Source of the DNA: CADCUY01 sp964242735
GTDB taxonomy: Bacteria; Actinomycetota; Actinomycetes; Actinomycetales; Quadrisphaeraceae
Assembly (NCBI GenBank): GCA_964242735.1
Contig: CAXTAK010000003.1
Coordinates: 223,187-287,186, forward strand
Direction of reading: 5' to 3'
DNA: 64,000 nt
The notes beneath the pieces are model-generated. The model had not been told where the DNA came from. It did not search any database and saw nothing but the letters and a program-made list of their open reading frames with translations. A program made the position numbers and the translations under genes. Below are positions 54,503 through 63,190 of the stretch, one piece after another (position 1 is the stretch's first letter; each line of letters starts with the position of its first letter).

Positions 54503-55495
54503 TCACGCCGTCCTGGTCAGGCTCAGCGCCCGGCGTTGCAGGAGGACGACGAGGGCGATGACGACCATGAAGATCACCGACTGCGCGGCGGCGTAGCCGA
54601 ACTGGGTGTTGGCGAACGAGGCGTAGATGCGGGTGGAGAGGATGTCCAGGGACGGCTGCGGGGGGTTGCCGCTGATCCCCAGGACGAGGTCGAAGGCCTT
54701 GAAGGACTGCACGGTGGTGTAGGCGATGACGATGGCCGTGGCCGGGGCGATCATCGGCCAGGTGATGTAGCGGAACCGCTGCCAGCCGACAGCGCCGTCG
54801 ACCTCAGCGGCTTCGTACATCTCTTGCGGGACCTGCTGGAGGCCCGCGACGTAGATGACCATCATCTGGCCGGTGTGGAACCAGATCTGGGCGACGGCGA
54901 CGCAGTAGATGGCGATGCGCGGGTCGCCGAGGAAGGAGCTCTGCAGGCCGTCGAGACCGACAGCACCGGTGATCCGGTTGGCCAGGCCGAAGTTGGGGTC
55001 GTAGACGAACTTCCAGATGAACGCGACGGAGATCGACGACAAGATGGTGGGGAAGAAGAACATCCCCCGCAGCAGGACGGAGCTGCGGGAGTTCTTGGTC
55101 AGGAAGACCGCCAGCAGCAGGGACAGTGCGGTCTGGACGACGACCACGACGAGCATGAACTTGAGGTTGTTGACCAGGGCGTTGCGGAAGAGGTTGTCGC
55201 CGGTGACCACGCGGACGAAGTTGTCCACGCCCAGGTAGCGGAAGTCGGCGCTGAAGCCGTCCCAGTCCGTCGTGGCGTACTGGAAGGCCTGCACGGTGGG
55301 GATGGCGAAGAAGACGACGTACAGGGCCAGGGCGGGCAGGGGGAAGAGGTAGAGGGTCGGGTGGACCCACGAGCTGGCCCGTCGGCGTCGCCGCTGGGGC
55401 GGTGCGGCTGTCGCGATGACCTCGGCGGGCCCGAGCGCCGGGGTGCCGGCGACGGGCGCACCGCTCCTGGCTCCGCGGGCGAGCGGTGTGCTCAC
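54503..55495 (-). CDS. ABC transporter permease (CUT1 MalF-like)
   Basis: 330 residues from GTG 55495, overlapping the binding-protein stop region by four to five bases of spacing. A basic, Ala-rich cytosolic head (PPQRRRRRASSWVHP) precedes six helices; EAA loop as VPQEMYEAAEVDGAVGWQRFRYITWPM. It forms the import channel with the 53605 permease. Predicted cargo: sulfoquinovose or its glyceryl glycoside. Confidence 0.88.
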   Translation of the reverse strand: MSTPLARGARSGAPVAGTPALGPAEVIATAAPPQRRRRRASSWVHPTLYLFPLPALALYVVFFAIPTVQAFQYATTDWDGFSADFRYLGVDNFVRVVTGDNLFRNALVNNLKFMLVVVVVQTALSLLLAVFLTKNSRSSVLLRGMFFFPTILSSISVAFIWKFVYDPNFGLANRITGAVGLDGLQSSFLGDPRIAIYCVAVAQIWFHTGQMMVIYVAGLQQVPQEMYEAAEVDGAVGWQRFRYITWPMIAPATAIVIAYTTVQSFKAFDLVLGISGNPPQPSLDILSTRIYASFANTQFGYAAAQSVIFMVVIALVVLLQRRALSLTRTA

Positions 55496-55498
55496 CTC

Positions 55499-56800
55499 TC
55501 AGCCCACCTGCTGGTCGACGATGGCCTGGGCCTCGGCGGCGGCCTGGTCGGGGGAGGTGCCGTTGACGACCTGGACGGCGGTGTTCTCCACCGTGGAGCG
55601 GATGTCGAGGTTGTCGAACTGGAAGCGCGGCGCGAGCAGGGTGTTCGCGGTGAGCCACGGCTCGAGCTGCTGCAGGTCCGGGTTCGTGTACTCCACCCCT
55701 GCGACGCTGACGTGCTGGACCGTGGCGTTGGCGTACTCCCCAGCGACCTCGGGAGTGGACAGGTGCTCCAGGAAGGCCAGTGCGGCGGCCTGGTTCTGCG
55801 AGGCGGTGTTGACCCCGAGGACGAAGGTGGCGTTGTAGACGCCCTGGTACCTGGCCTCGCCAGCGGGGACGGTGATGGGGGCCAGGGCGCCGATGGGGAA
55901 GGTCGCGCCCAGGGTGCGCACCGGGAGGATGTGGAAGCTGCCGGTGGCGAGCATCGCGGCCTGCCCGGTGGCGAAGAGCTGCTGGGCGGGTTCCACAGCG
56001 GTGCCGGTGGCGCTGGGCTGGAAGTGCGGGGCCAGCTGCTGGTACTGCGCCAGCGTGGTGAGGAACCAGTCGTCGGTGACCTTGGCGGTGCCGGCTTCGA
56101 TCTGGGCGAACATGTCCTCGAAGGGCGCGTTGTTCATCACCATGGAGTTCAGGAGCTGTCCCGCGTTCCCTGCGTCGCCTCCGGGCCAGGCGATGGGGAT
56201 GACGCCGGCTCCGCGCAGCGCCTCGCACGCGGCGAGGAAGGAGTCCCAGTCCGCGGGCGGCTCGGTGATGCCAGCGGATTCCAGCAGGTCCGTGTTGTAG
56301 ATGGGCATGTTGAACACGACCTGGTAGGGCAGGCCGCGCTGGACGCCGTCGGACTGGCCGCTGGCGACCAGCTCCGCCTGGTACTGCTGCACCAGGTCGA
56401 GGTCGGTGAGGTCGGCGTAGAGACCGGCACTGTTCATGTCGGTGAACTGGGCGCCTCGGAAGGCGGTGAAGACGTCGCCGATGTCTCCGCCGCGGATCCG
56501 CTGCAGCGCCGTGGACTGGTAGTCGTTGGAGGGTGAGATGTCCTGGCTGACCGTGACGCCTGGGTTCGCGGCGGCGAAGGAGGCGATGATCGAGTCGAAG
56601 ACCCCTTGGTCCTCCGCTCGCCAGTGCGCGAAGGACACCTCCCCCTCGACGGCCCCGGAGGTGTCGGGGGCGGTCGCCTCGGGCGCGGCACCCGAACCCG
56701 GGCCGGCGCAGGCGGTGAGGGCGGCGCCGGCGCCGGTGAGCCCGGCGAGGCGGAGCACCTGGCGGCGGGACAGGGACGAGATGGCCGGTGTGTTGCTCAC
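55499..56800 (-). CDS. ABC transporter solute-binding lipoprotein, predicted sulfosugar binder
   Basis: GTG 56800 with AAGGAG six bases upstream; longer frames into the upstream gene are rejected. 433 residues; SRRQVLRLAGLTGAGAALTAC is a twin-arginine-type signal with lipobox LTAC. The mature part is family 1: VSFAHWRAEDQGVFDSIIASFAAANPG, GDIGDVFTAFRGAQFTDMNSAGLYADLTD and LPYQVVFNMPIYNTDLLESAGI. Ligand inferred from the operon to be sulfoquinovose or a glycoside of it. Confidence 0.86.
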   Translation of the reverse strand: MSNTPAISSLSRRQVLRLAGLTGAGAALTACAGPGSGAAPEATAPDTSGAVEGEVSFAHWRAEDQGVFDSIIASFAAANPGVTVSQDISPSNDYQSTALQRIRGGDIGDVFTAFRGAQFTDMNSAGLYADLTDLDLVQQYQAELVASGQSDGVQRGLPYQVVFNMPIYNTDLLESAGITEPPADWDSFLAACEALRGAGVIPIAWPGGDAGNAGQLLNSMVMNNAPFEDMFAQIEAGTAKVTDDWFLTTLAQYQQLAPHFQPSATGTAVEPAQQLFATGQAAMLATGSFHILPVRTLGATFPIGALAPITVPAGEARYQGVYNATFVLGVNTASQNQAAALAFLEHLSTPEVAGEYANATVQHVSVAGVEYTNPDLQQLEPWLTANTLLAPRFQFDNLDIRSTVENTAVQVVNGTSPDQAAAEAQAIVDQQVG

Positions 56801-56828
56801 TGTGATCTCCTTCGGTCGACAGTCGTGT

Positions 56829-58259
56829 TCACCACTCGGTGACGGGGATGCCCGCCGCGTCGGCGGCGGCGCGCAGGGCGGGCCTGACGTCGGTCCACGC
56901 CAGGACGGTGTGGTGGGGGAAGCCACCGGTCACCAGGCTCTTCACGAAGGGCGCGGCGGGGGTGTCGAGCCGGACCTCCGCCGTGTTGCCCTGGAAGCGG
57001 TTGGCCGCCGCCAGGGAGTCCCCCGCGGCGATGAGCAGGCGCAGCCCGGGGCCGGTCCCGGGCAGCGACTCGGTGAGGCGGGCCATGATCACCGGGCCGG
57101 TGCGCAGGGGGAAGTCGCCTGCGACGCCGATCCTGCGGTTGCAGTGCACGCCCTGGGTGGCACCAGCGGGGTCCGCGGCCAAGGACGTCGCCGCCGACCC
57201 GCAGTGCCACAGCCGGACCACGTTGCGGTCCTCGTCGAGGTCGACGGTGTCGACCAGGTAGGTGGTGCCTGAGCCCAGCGCCTCCAGCAGCAGCATCGTC
57301 ACGGCGCCGTACACGTCCCGCTCGCACACGGTCGGGGTGCCGGCGTCGGCCAGGCGGGAGAGGGAGGAGCACGGGCACACCCCCAGCTGGGTGGGGAACT
57401 CCGGCCAGCAGCGCAGCGCCACAGCGTCCAGCAGCTGCCCGGCGGTCCACCCCTGCAACGCCGTGGTCACCGCCGCGTGCAGACGCACCTGCGCCGGGTC
57501 CAAGGACTGCAGGCTCGGCTGAGCTGCCCGGGCAGCGAGCAGCTCGCGCTCGTGGGCCACCGGGTCCACCGCCTCGATGCGCTCGAAGACGTCCTCCAGC
57601 GGCACGGCGTCGACGCGCAGCCCGAAGACGGCGGTCAGCAGGTCGAGGTCGTACTCGCTGGGCGTGAAACCGGGTGGGGCGTCGCCGACCACGCCGATGG
57701 TTCGCCCGCGCAGGGAGTCCAGCGCCTCGCGCGGGAGCGCAGAGGCGTCCCTTCGGGCCTGCTCGGTGGGCAGCGCCGGGGCCTCGGGCAGGGTCCCTGC
57801 CAGCGCGGAGGTCAGCGCTTCGCGCACCTGCTGCTCGTCGGGGTCGCCGTGGACCAGCCGCACCGCCGCGCCGGCGCGCACCAGGGCGTGCCCGAACAGG
57901 TTCGCCCCGCACAGGGAGTTCAGCCACAAGCGGTCCCCGACGGGTCCCGGCTCACGGAAGGACCACAGCAGCACCGGCGCGCCCAGGTGGGAGTAGAGCC
58001 TCAGCGCGGGGCCGGCGTCGCAGAAGGAGGCGCACGCGTTGATCACCAGGTCGACGCTGTCGTCGAGGTGGGCGGCCGCCTCCTCGGTGTCCTCGGGGGT
58101 CATCACCAGCCGTGGTGGGCCCACGACCTCGGCGCCGAGCCGCTCCAGGAGGGCGCGGGCGTCCTCGGCGCGCTGCTGGGCGACGTCGACGGCGAAGGTC
58201 GGGCGCGCGGTGGTGATCAGCGCGACCCGGGGGCGGCCGGGCAGGGCCGGGGTGTTCAT
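56829..58259 (-). CDS. Fucose/arabinose isomerase-fold protein, predicted sulfoquinovose isomerase
   Basis: The ATG at 58259 overlaps the aldolase stop (ATGA). 476 residues with FucI/AraA-type features: PRVALITTARPTFAVDVAQQRAEDA at the N-terminus, LVINACASFCDAGPALRLYSHLGAPVLLWS (central Rossmann-like domain), CWPEFPTQLGVCPCSSLSRLADAG and TVCERDVYGAVTMLLLEALG, and the C-terminal GNTAEVRLDTPAAPFVKSLVTGGFPHHTVLAWTDV (fucose isomerase C-terminal type, with the paired His). Isomerases of this fold convert sulfoquinovose to sulfofructose in sulfo-EMP2 and sulfo-SFT organisms. Assignment rests on fold plus operon. Confidence 0.78.
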   Translation of the reverse strand: MNTPALPGRPRVALITTARPTFAVDVAQQRAEDARALLERLGAEVVGPPRLVMTPEDTEEAAAHLDDSVDLVINACASFCDAGPALRLYSHLGAPVLLWSFREPGPVGDRLWLNSLCGANLFGHALVRAGAAVRLVHGDPDEQQVREALTSALAGTLPEAPALPTEQARRDASALPREALDSLRGRTIGVVGDAPPGFTPSEYDLDLLTAVFGLRVDAVPLEDVFERIEAVDPVAHERELLAARAAQPSLQSLDPAQVRLHAAVTTALQGWTAGQLLDAVALRCWPEFPTQLGVCPCSSLSRLADAGTPTVCERDVYGAVTMLLLEALGSGTTYLVDTVDLDEDRNVVRLWHCGSAATSLAADPAGATQGVHCNRRIGVAGDFPLRTGPVIMARLTESLPGTGPGLRLLIAAGDSLAAANRFQGNTAEVRLDTPAAPFVKSLVTGGFPHHTVLAWTDVRPALRAAADAAGIPVTEW

Positions 58260-59146
58260 CGGGCACCGACGGCGGAGTCCACGACCTGGCACAGCTCCTG
58301 CAGGCGGGGGACGGAGACCTCGACGAGGTCCCGCTCGATGTCGGGGGATCCGATGACCGATGCCCACACCGCTCGTCCGGCGAGGAACCCCGAGGCGCCC
58401 TCCGAGCAGGCCAGCTCCACCGCGCGGGGGAAGGCCTCGTGGGTGACGCCGGAGCTGAGGACGACCCACGGCGAGTCGACGGCCTCGGTCATCACCGCGC
58501 ACCGCTGCCGGACCTTCGACTCATCTCCCTGGCCGTGCAGGGGCATCTCGGCCTTGTACAGGTCAGCGCCGAGGGAGCCGAGCTCCCGGGCGGCCGCCAG
58601 CACACCGTCGTCCCAGTTCCAGGCCCTGCCGTCGCGGGACGCACGGGAGAGGGGCTCGATGATGCTCAGCAGGCCGTTGGAGCGGCAGCGGTCGACGAAC
58701 CGCTCCACCACCTCGATCCGCTGGCGCGGGTCGCCGTCGGGGCGGTAGATCACCAGCAGCTTCATCGCCACCGCGCCGCGTCGGCGGTAGTGGGCGGGAT
58801 CGACGTCCTCGTCGATCGCCACGTCGGTGACCAGCTCACCGTGGCCGGCGATGAAGCGGTCCGCCGCCGCGATCAGGGCGCACGTGGGGGCGACCGCGCC
58901 GGCGTCGAGGACCTGGTCGAGTGCGAACTGCCTGTCGACGAGGACCGCGGAGGCGTACGGGGACAGGGTCCGGGTGGCGGCGAGCTTGAAGGCGAGGAGC
59001 TGCTCGTCGGAGACGGGGGTGTCCTGGTGCTCGGCGAACATCGCGCGCATGGCCTCGCGCTGGTCGACGGCCAGCATCGCGAAGGCACCGGAGGAGCGGG
59101 TCAGGGCGGACAGGCTGGGTGGAGCCGACACGGCGTCGGTGGTCAT
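58256..59146 (-). CDS. yihT: 6-deoxy-6-sulfofructose-1-phosphate aldolase, YihT homologue
   Basis: 296 residues from ATG 59146, preceded by AGGAGAG. It follows E. coli YihT through its whole length: SSGAFAMLAVDQREAMRAMFAEH, LSPYASAVLVDRQFALDQV, GLLSIIEPLSR, the Schiff-base Lys in ADLYKAEMPLHG (K198), WVVLSSGV and ASGFLAGRAVWASVIG (R258 in the phosphate/sulfonate pocket). It cleaves the sulfosugar phosphate to dihydroxyacetone phosphate and 3-sulfolactaldehyde. This is the strongest single marker for sulfoglycolysis in the cluster. Confidence 0.92.
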   Translation of the reverse strand: MTTDAVSAPPSLSALTRSSGAFAMLAVDQREAMRAMFAEHQDTPVSDEQLLAFKLAATRTLSPYASAVLVDRQFALDQVLDAGAVAPTCALIAAADRFIAGHGELVTDVAIDEDVDPAHYRRRGAVAMKLLVIYRPDGDPRQRIEVVERFVDRCRSNGLLSIIEPLSRASRDGRAWNWDDGVLAAARELGSLGADLYKAEMPLHGQGDESKVRQRCAVMTEAVDSPWVVLSSGVTHEAFPRAVELACSEGASGFLAGRAVWASVIGSPDIERDLVEVSVPRLQELCQVVDSAVGAR

Positions 59147-59163
59147 GGCTCTCCTCAGGAGGG

Positions 59164-60102
59164 TCAGCGGGCGGGATCAGGCACGTGGTCGAGCGCGCGT
59201 CGGGTGTCGGGGATGGCAGAGCGCCCATCGACGCCCCGGCAGGACAGGGCCGCGACGACGCCGGCGAAGCGCATCGCCTCTTCCAGGGGCGCTGCGCGCA
59301 CCACCGCGCTCAGCAGGGCCCCGTGGAAGACGTCACCGGCGCCCAGGGTGCTGACGACGTCCACGGCCGTGGCGGGCACCTCGAACCGCTCGCCGCCGGC
59401 GGTGGCGGCCACCGAGCCGGCACTGCCCCGGGTGGCCACCACGGTCCGGGCGCCGGCGGCCAGCGCGGCGTCGAGCAGCCCGTCGACAGATCGGTCCCCG
59501 TGGACGCCGCGCAGCGCCTCGAGCGTGGGCACGTGCAGAGCCACGCCGCGGGGGTCGAAGCCGGGGATCGGGTTGCCCGCGTCCACGGACAGCTGCGGTC
59601 CTGCCCCGTCCTCGGTGCCCGGTCCGCCCAGCAGGGCCCTGACCGGACCCCACCCCAGGTGGTCGACGTGGACCCAGGCCGCGGAGCGCACGAGGTCGCT
59701 CGCCGGCCCGGAGCGGTCCAGGACCAGTGGTGGTACCGGCCGGGTGCAGATCGCCCGCGACCCGCGCCGCGCGTCGACCACCACCACGCTGGCCCCGGAC
59801 CTGCGCCCCGGCAGCCGCTGCACGCCCTGGACGTCGACGCCCTCCTGGCGCAGCCCGGCGAGGATCCGGTCGCCCTCCTCGTCGTCCCCGACCGCACCGA
59901 CGAACGCGGCCGGGACGCCCAGGCGGGCCGCGGTCACCGCGGCGGTGGCCGCAGGCCCGCCGCCGGCGAGGACGAGGTCGGTGGCGACCATCCGCTCGTC
60001 CGGCCCCGGGATCCTCGGCACCACGGCGATCGCGTCGAAGGTGGCCACACCGACGAAGACCACGGGCGCCGAGCCGGGCGGCAGCGGCGAGGACAGGTCC
60101 AT
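59164..60102 (-). CDS. yihV: 6-deoxy-6-sulfofructose kinase, YihV homologue (PfkB family)
   Basis: 312 residues from ATG 60102 behind a GAGGGGG site. PfkB (ribokinase) signatures: GGGPAATAAVTAARLG identical in pattern to YihV, FVGAVGDDEEGDRILAGL, and the anion hole/catalytic base in VVSTLGAGDVFHGALL (GAGD, D257). The C-terminal CRGVDGRSAIPDTRRAL resembles the YihV GGRAGIPD segment. It phosphorylates sulfofructose at C1 with ATP. First gene of the long operon, transcribed from the promoter at 60148-60176. Confidence 0.9.
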   Translation of the reverse strand: MDLSSPLPPGSAPVVFVGVATFDAIAVVPRIPGPDERMVATDLVLAGGGPAATAAVTAARLGVPAAFVGAVGDDEEGDRILAGLRQEGVDVQGVQRLPGRRSGASVVVVDARRGSRAICTRPVPPLVLDRSGPASDLVRSAAWVHVDHLGWGPVRALLGGPGTEDGAGPQLSVDAGNPIPGFDPRGVALHVPTLEALRGVHGDRSVDGLLDAALAAGARTVVATRGSAGSVAATAGGERFEVPATAVDVVSTLGAGDVFHGALLSAVVRAAPLEEAMRFAGVVAALSCRGVDGRSAIPDTRRALDHVPDPAR

Positions 60103-60147
60103 GCGACACCCCCTCGTGACCCACCACGCCGGACCCGGCGTTGTGTC

Positions 60148-60176
60148 ATCTCAACCAACAAGCGTTCGGATGTCAA
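60148..60176 (-). promoter_or_regulatory. Promoter of the sulfosugar operon
   Basis: On the minus strand TTGACA (60176-60171) is separated by exactly 17 bp from TGAGAT (60153-60148), a perfect -35 and a fair -10 hexamer about 45 bp upstream of the kinase start. An imperfect inverted repeat (GTTGACATC and GATGACACAAC) overlaps it, suitable for the divergent DeoR-type repressor. Confidence 0.6.
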
Positions 60177-60233
60177 CAGTCTGGCCGGATAGAGTGATCG
60201 TGCACGCACGTCGGCGGTGGAGGTGGTCCGGCC

Positions 60234-61046
60234 TTGAGCCCGTTGCGCTACAGCAGCGCTCCCCAGCGCCGCTCAGCCATCCTCGCGGCCCTGCAGGACA
60301 GCGGGTTCGCCGCCATCACGGACATGGCCCAGCACCTGGGGGTGTCCGACATGACCGTGCGGCGCGACGTCAAGCGCCTCGAGGCCGACGGGGAGGTCCG
60401 CGCGGTGCACGGCGGGATCAGCCTGCGCCACGGCACCCTGCGCACCCCGGACTTCCTCAACCGCGCCGAGACCCAGGCCGAGGCCAAGCGGATGCTCGCC
60501 GCTTCGGCCGCCGCCCTGGTCCGTCAGGGCGATGTCATCGCCGTGGACTCCGGTACGACCGCCTACCAGGTGGCCGCTGCACTCCCGGGCGACTTCGACG
60601 GCACGGTCATCACCAACTCCATCCCCGTGATCCAGCTGATGCTGGCCCGCCCCCGGACGCACGTGGTCTCTCTCGGCGGTGACCTCGTCGCCGAGCACCA
60701 GGCCTTCGTCGGTCCGCTGACCGTCGACGCGGCCCTGCGCTTCCGGGTGCGGGTCTTCTTCCTCGGCGCCGCGGCCATCGACACCCGCGGCGTCTACGTG
60801 CACAGCAGTACCGAGTCCTCCGCGAAGCAGGCGATGATGAAGATGGCGGACGAGGTGGTGCTGCTGGCCGACTCGCAGAAGTTCCAGCGGTCCGCGCCCG
60901 TCCTGCTCTGCCCCCTCGACGGGATCCACCAGCTCATCACCGACCGCGACCCGAGGCCCCCGCTGGCCGGCGCACTCGAGCAGGCCGGCGTGGCCTACGA
61001 CCAGGGCCGCGCGGCGATGCCGCCGACCCGTTCCAGAGGTGCCTGA
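60234..61046 (+). CDS. DeoR-family transcriptional regulator of the sulfosugar operon
   Basis: 270 residues from TTG 60234. N-terminal winged helix (RRSAILAALQDSGFAAITDMAQHLGVSDMTVRRDVKRLEADGEVRAVHGGI) and a C-terminal sugar-phosphate sensor domain (DSGTTAYQVAAALPG, TNSIPVIQLM, FLGAAAIDTRGVYVHSSTES, EVVLLADSQKF). E. coli controls its yih genes with a DeoR-type protein (YihW/CsqR), so a similar role is likely, with sulfofructose phosphate or the sugar as effector. Divergent from the operon with 131 bp between. Confidence 0.87.
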   Translation: MSPLRYSSAPQRRSAILAALQDSGFAAITDMAQHLGVSDMTVRRDVKRLEADGEVRAVHGGISLRHGTLRTPDFLNRAETQAEAKRMLAASAAALVRQGDVIAVDSGTTAYQVAAALPGDFDGTVITNSIPVIQLMLARPRTHVVSLGGDLVAEHQAFVGPLTVDAALRFRVRVFFLGAAAIDTRGVYVHSSTESSAKQAMMKMADEVVLLADSQKFQRSAPVLLCPLDGIHQLITDRDPRPPLAGALEQAGVAYDQGRAAMPPTRSRGA

Positions 61047-61091
61047 GCAGCGAGGTCCGGCCACGCCGACGATCTCCGCGGCCGGCCGACG

Positions 61092-61487
61092 TCACGGTGC
61101 GGTGGCGAGCTCCCGGAAGAGGTGCACGTCGACGGCCAGCCCGTGGTGGTCGGGGTGGCCCGGTGCAGGTCCCCGGTCAGCACCGGCAGCCCTGCGTCCA
61201 GGGCGTGGCCGAGGACGCACAGGTCGGCCAGGGACGGGCTCGCCGCGCTGCACCCCGGTGTCGGCGTGGAACTCGTACGAGCCCTCCCCCGCGGTCACCG
61301 AGAGCAGCACCGCCCGGGGCAGGAGCGCGGCGGAGGAGCGGGCGGCGGGCTCACGATCGAGCAGGGCGATCACGTAGGAGGCATCCAGGACGACCCTGCT
61401 CTGCGGCCAGTCCTGCCGGCAGGCCCTGTGGGCCCTGGGAGCCCGGCGGGCGCTGCGGCAGGTCCCGGCGGGCCCGGGCGAGCTCAC
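61092..61487 (-). pseudogene. VapC-type PIN toxin, frameshifted and internally deleted
   Basis: SRVVLDASYVIALLDREPAAR is a PIN-domain start with the first catalytic Asp, followed by PRAVLLSVTAGEGSYEF. The frame then moves: a second frame carries LADLCVLGHALDAGLPVLTGDLH (the usual C-terminal catalytic block) and the last residues VAVDVHLFRELATAP return to the first. About 50 central residues are missing compared with a normal VapC. The gene start (GTG 61487) overlaps the antitoxin stop, as in intact vapBC pairs. Confidence 0.65.
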
Positions 61488-61725
61488 CTCGCCGAGTCAG
61501 CCGTCGAGCCGTCCAGGCCGGCGCCGGTCGCGCCCCCAGTGTCCCGGTGGTCGTGGACGCCGGCGGCGACGGCGTCCTGCAGGCGCCCCAGCACCGTGGC
61601 GGCGTCCTCCAGCACGATCCGTCCCGGCACCTCGACCGAGGCGATGAGGTCCTTCCCGGGTCCCACTCCAGCGGCGTCGAGGAGCGCCTCGGCAGAGCGG
61701 GGCGGCGCTCGTCGTCCACCCGCAC
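61484..61725 (-). pseudogene. AbrB/VapB-type antitoxin, frameshifted
   Basis: VRVDDERRPALP (from GTG 61725) in one frame continues in the next as AEALLDAAGVGPGKDLIASV and GRIVLEDAATVLGRLQDAV, together the swapped-hairpin DNA-binding motif of AbrB-like antitoxins. A single-base shift near residue 13 separates them. Paired with the damaged VapC downstream. Confidence 0.6.
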
Positions 61726-61743
61726 CCGGGTACGACCCACCCA

Positions 61744-62346
61744 CCCAGCTCCCTCCACCAGGCCGCCGGCCACCCCTCCCCCACCACCAGCCCCCTGGTG
61801 CGCACCACCCTGGCCGGGATCCGCCGCGTGCACGGCATCGCTCCGGCCGCGAAGGACCTCCTGCTCGCCCACCAGGTCCGCCGCCTGCTCGAGGCCCTGC
61901 ACACCGGGTCCCCGACTCATGCCCCGCCGAGACCCACACCGCGTGCATCGCCGCCCTCCCTGCGGCCACCCAGCGCGCCGGGAGCGAGGCCGACGTCGAC
62001 GTCGAGGACGACCCCGGCGCACCGGGGCACGAGACCGCCCACGGGCGACCTGTCGAGGGACCGGTGTTCCGCGCCGTCAACCGCCACGGGCAGATCGCTC
62101 CCACCCGGCTGTCGGACCGGGCGGTCGCCCGCGTCGTCCAGCGCACCGCTGCCACCGCCGGGCTGGGGCACCTGGACCTGGCCGGGCACTCCCTGCGCGC
62201 CGGGTTCGCCACCTCCGCCGCCGCCGCCGGCAAGTCTGAGCGCGCCATCATGAAGCAGACCGGGCACCTCCCTGCCCGTGGTCCGCAGGTACATCCGCGA
62301 AGGCAGCCTCTACCGCGACAACGCCACCGACGGACTCATCCTGTGA
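61744..62346 (+). pseudogene. Tyrosine recombinase (integrase) remnant
   Basis: Three frame segments align to a phage-type integrase: TTLAGIRRVHGIAPAAKDLLLAHQVRRLLEAL (N-terminal SAM-like end), then AVNRHGQIAPTRLSDRAVARVVQR through HSLRAGFATSAAAAGKSERAIMKQTGH (catalytic His-x-x-Arg box), then VVRRYIREGSLYRDNATDGLIL before the stop at 62344. The expected Tyr lies in RRYIREG. At least two frameshifts and a missing N-terminus make it nonfunctional. Confidence 0.72.
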
Positions 62347-62492
62347 CCCTCGCCGGGTGGCTCCCGTTCAGCGCTTCCCGTCGTCGATCCTGGACGCCGG
62401 TTGCCGACACACCCCACCTGGGGTGATGCGGCCGGTGATCTCCGTGTCCTTCACCCATCGATTCTCGACACGGAGAGGTACTGGTGGAACGC

Positions 62493-62939
62493 TCAGTTGG
62501 TCGCTCCCCGCGGTCCTCGTTGCGGTGCGGTGCCGGTCAGGTGGAGCAGGCCGGCGTCGGTGGCCCGGAAGCCGCAGGCGTCGAGGTAGAAGGGGCGCAG
62601 GTGCGCCTCGAAGTCCACGTGCAGCCAGGTGCATCCGGCTCGGGTGGCCTCGAGTGCGCCCGCGCGCAGCAGGGCGGCTCCGATCCCGCGCCGCTGGTGG
62701 TCGGGGTGGACCAGGGTGTCCAGGACGACGGCGTGGGCACCACCGTCCCAGCAGAGGTTGACGAACCCCACCAGGTGGTCCGCGGCGAAGGCGCCGACCC
62801 AGGTCAGGCTGTGGCGCTCCAACCGCTGTCTCCAGGGAGTGATCGTGGTGGTCGGGGAAGTGAAGGCCGCCGCGTGCAGCGCGGACAGTGCGGCGTCGTC
62901 GACGGAGAAGCGGACGCGCACGTCGATGCTGGGGGTCAT
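62493..62939 (-). CDS. GNAT-family N-acetyltransferase
   Basis: 148 residues from ATG 62939, which overlaps the previous stop (ATGA). Motif A is LDTLVHPDHQRRGIGAALLRAGALEA, preceded by LVGFVNLCWDG and followed by LHVDFEAHLRPFYLDACGFRATDAGLLHL, a complete small GNAT fold. Substrate unknown. Last gene of a coupled three-gene unit cut by an insertion sequence upstream. Confidence 0.83.
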   Translation of the reverse strand: MTPSIDVRVRFSVDDAALSALHAAAFTSPTTTITPWRQRLERHSLTWVGAFAADHLVGFVNLCWDGGAHAVVLDTLVHPDHQRRGIGAALLRAGALEATRAGCTWLHVDFEAHLRPFYLDACGFRATDAGLLHLTGTAPQRGPRGATN

Positions 62940-63190
62940 GGCCCCCGATGGTCGACGTGGTGGCGCCGCGCTCCGAGCGGGTGCACCTCCAGCTGCTCGC
63001 ACCACCGAGCCAAGGCGGTGAGGTCCCGGCGGTACATGGCCGCGATGTTGCCCAGTTGCTCGAGGAGCCACCAGGCGGCCAGATGCACGAACGGGTCATC
63101 GGCCGCGGTGCCCGGTAGGCGGTCGAGGGGATCGGGGCGCACCGCTGGCACAGCGGCGCGGGGGACGAGCGGCGCGAGGTCCGTCCTCAC
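62936..63190 (-). CDS. Hypothetical protein, 84 aa, coupled to the GNAT gene
   Basis: GTG 63190 overlaps the stop of the upstream gene (GTGA) and follows AGGAGGG. The C-terminal two thirds are helical (DPFVHLAAWWLLEQLGNIAAMYRRDLTALARWCEQLEVHPLG) with a Trp/His-rich end. Its stop overlaps the GNAT start. No family recognised. Confidence 0.6.
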   Translation of the reverse strand: MRTDLAPLVPRAAVPAVRPDPLDRLPGTAADDPFVHLAAWWLLEQLGNIAAMYRRDLTALARWCEQLEVHPLGARRHHVDHRGP

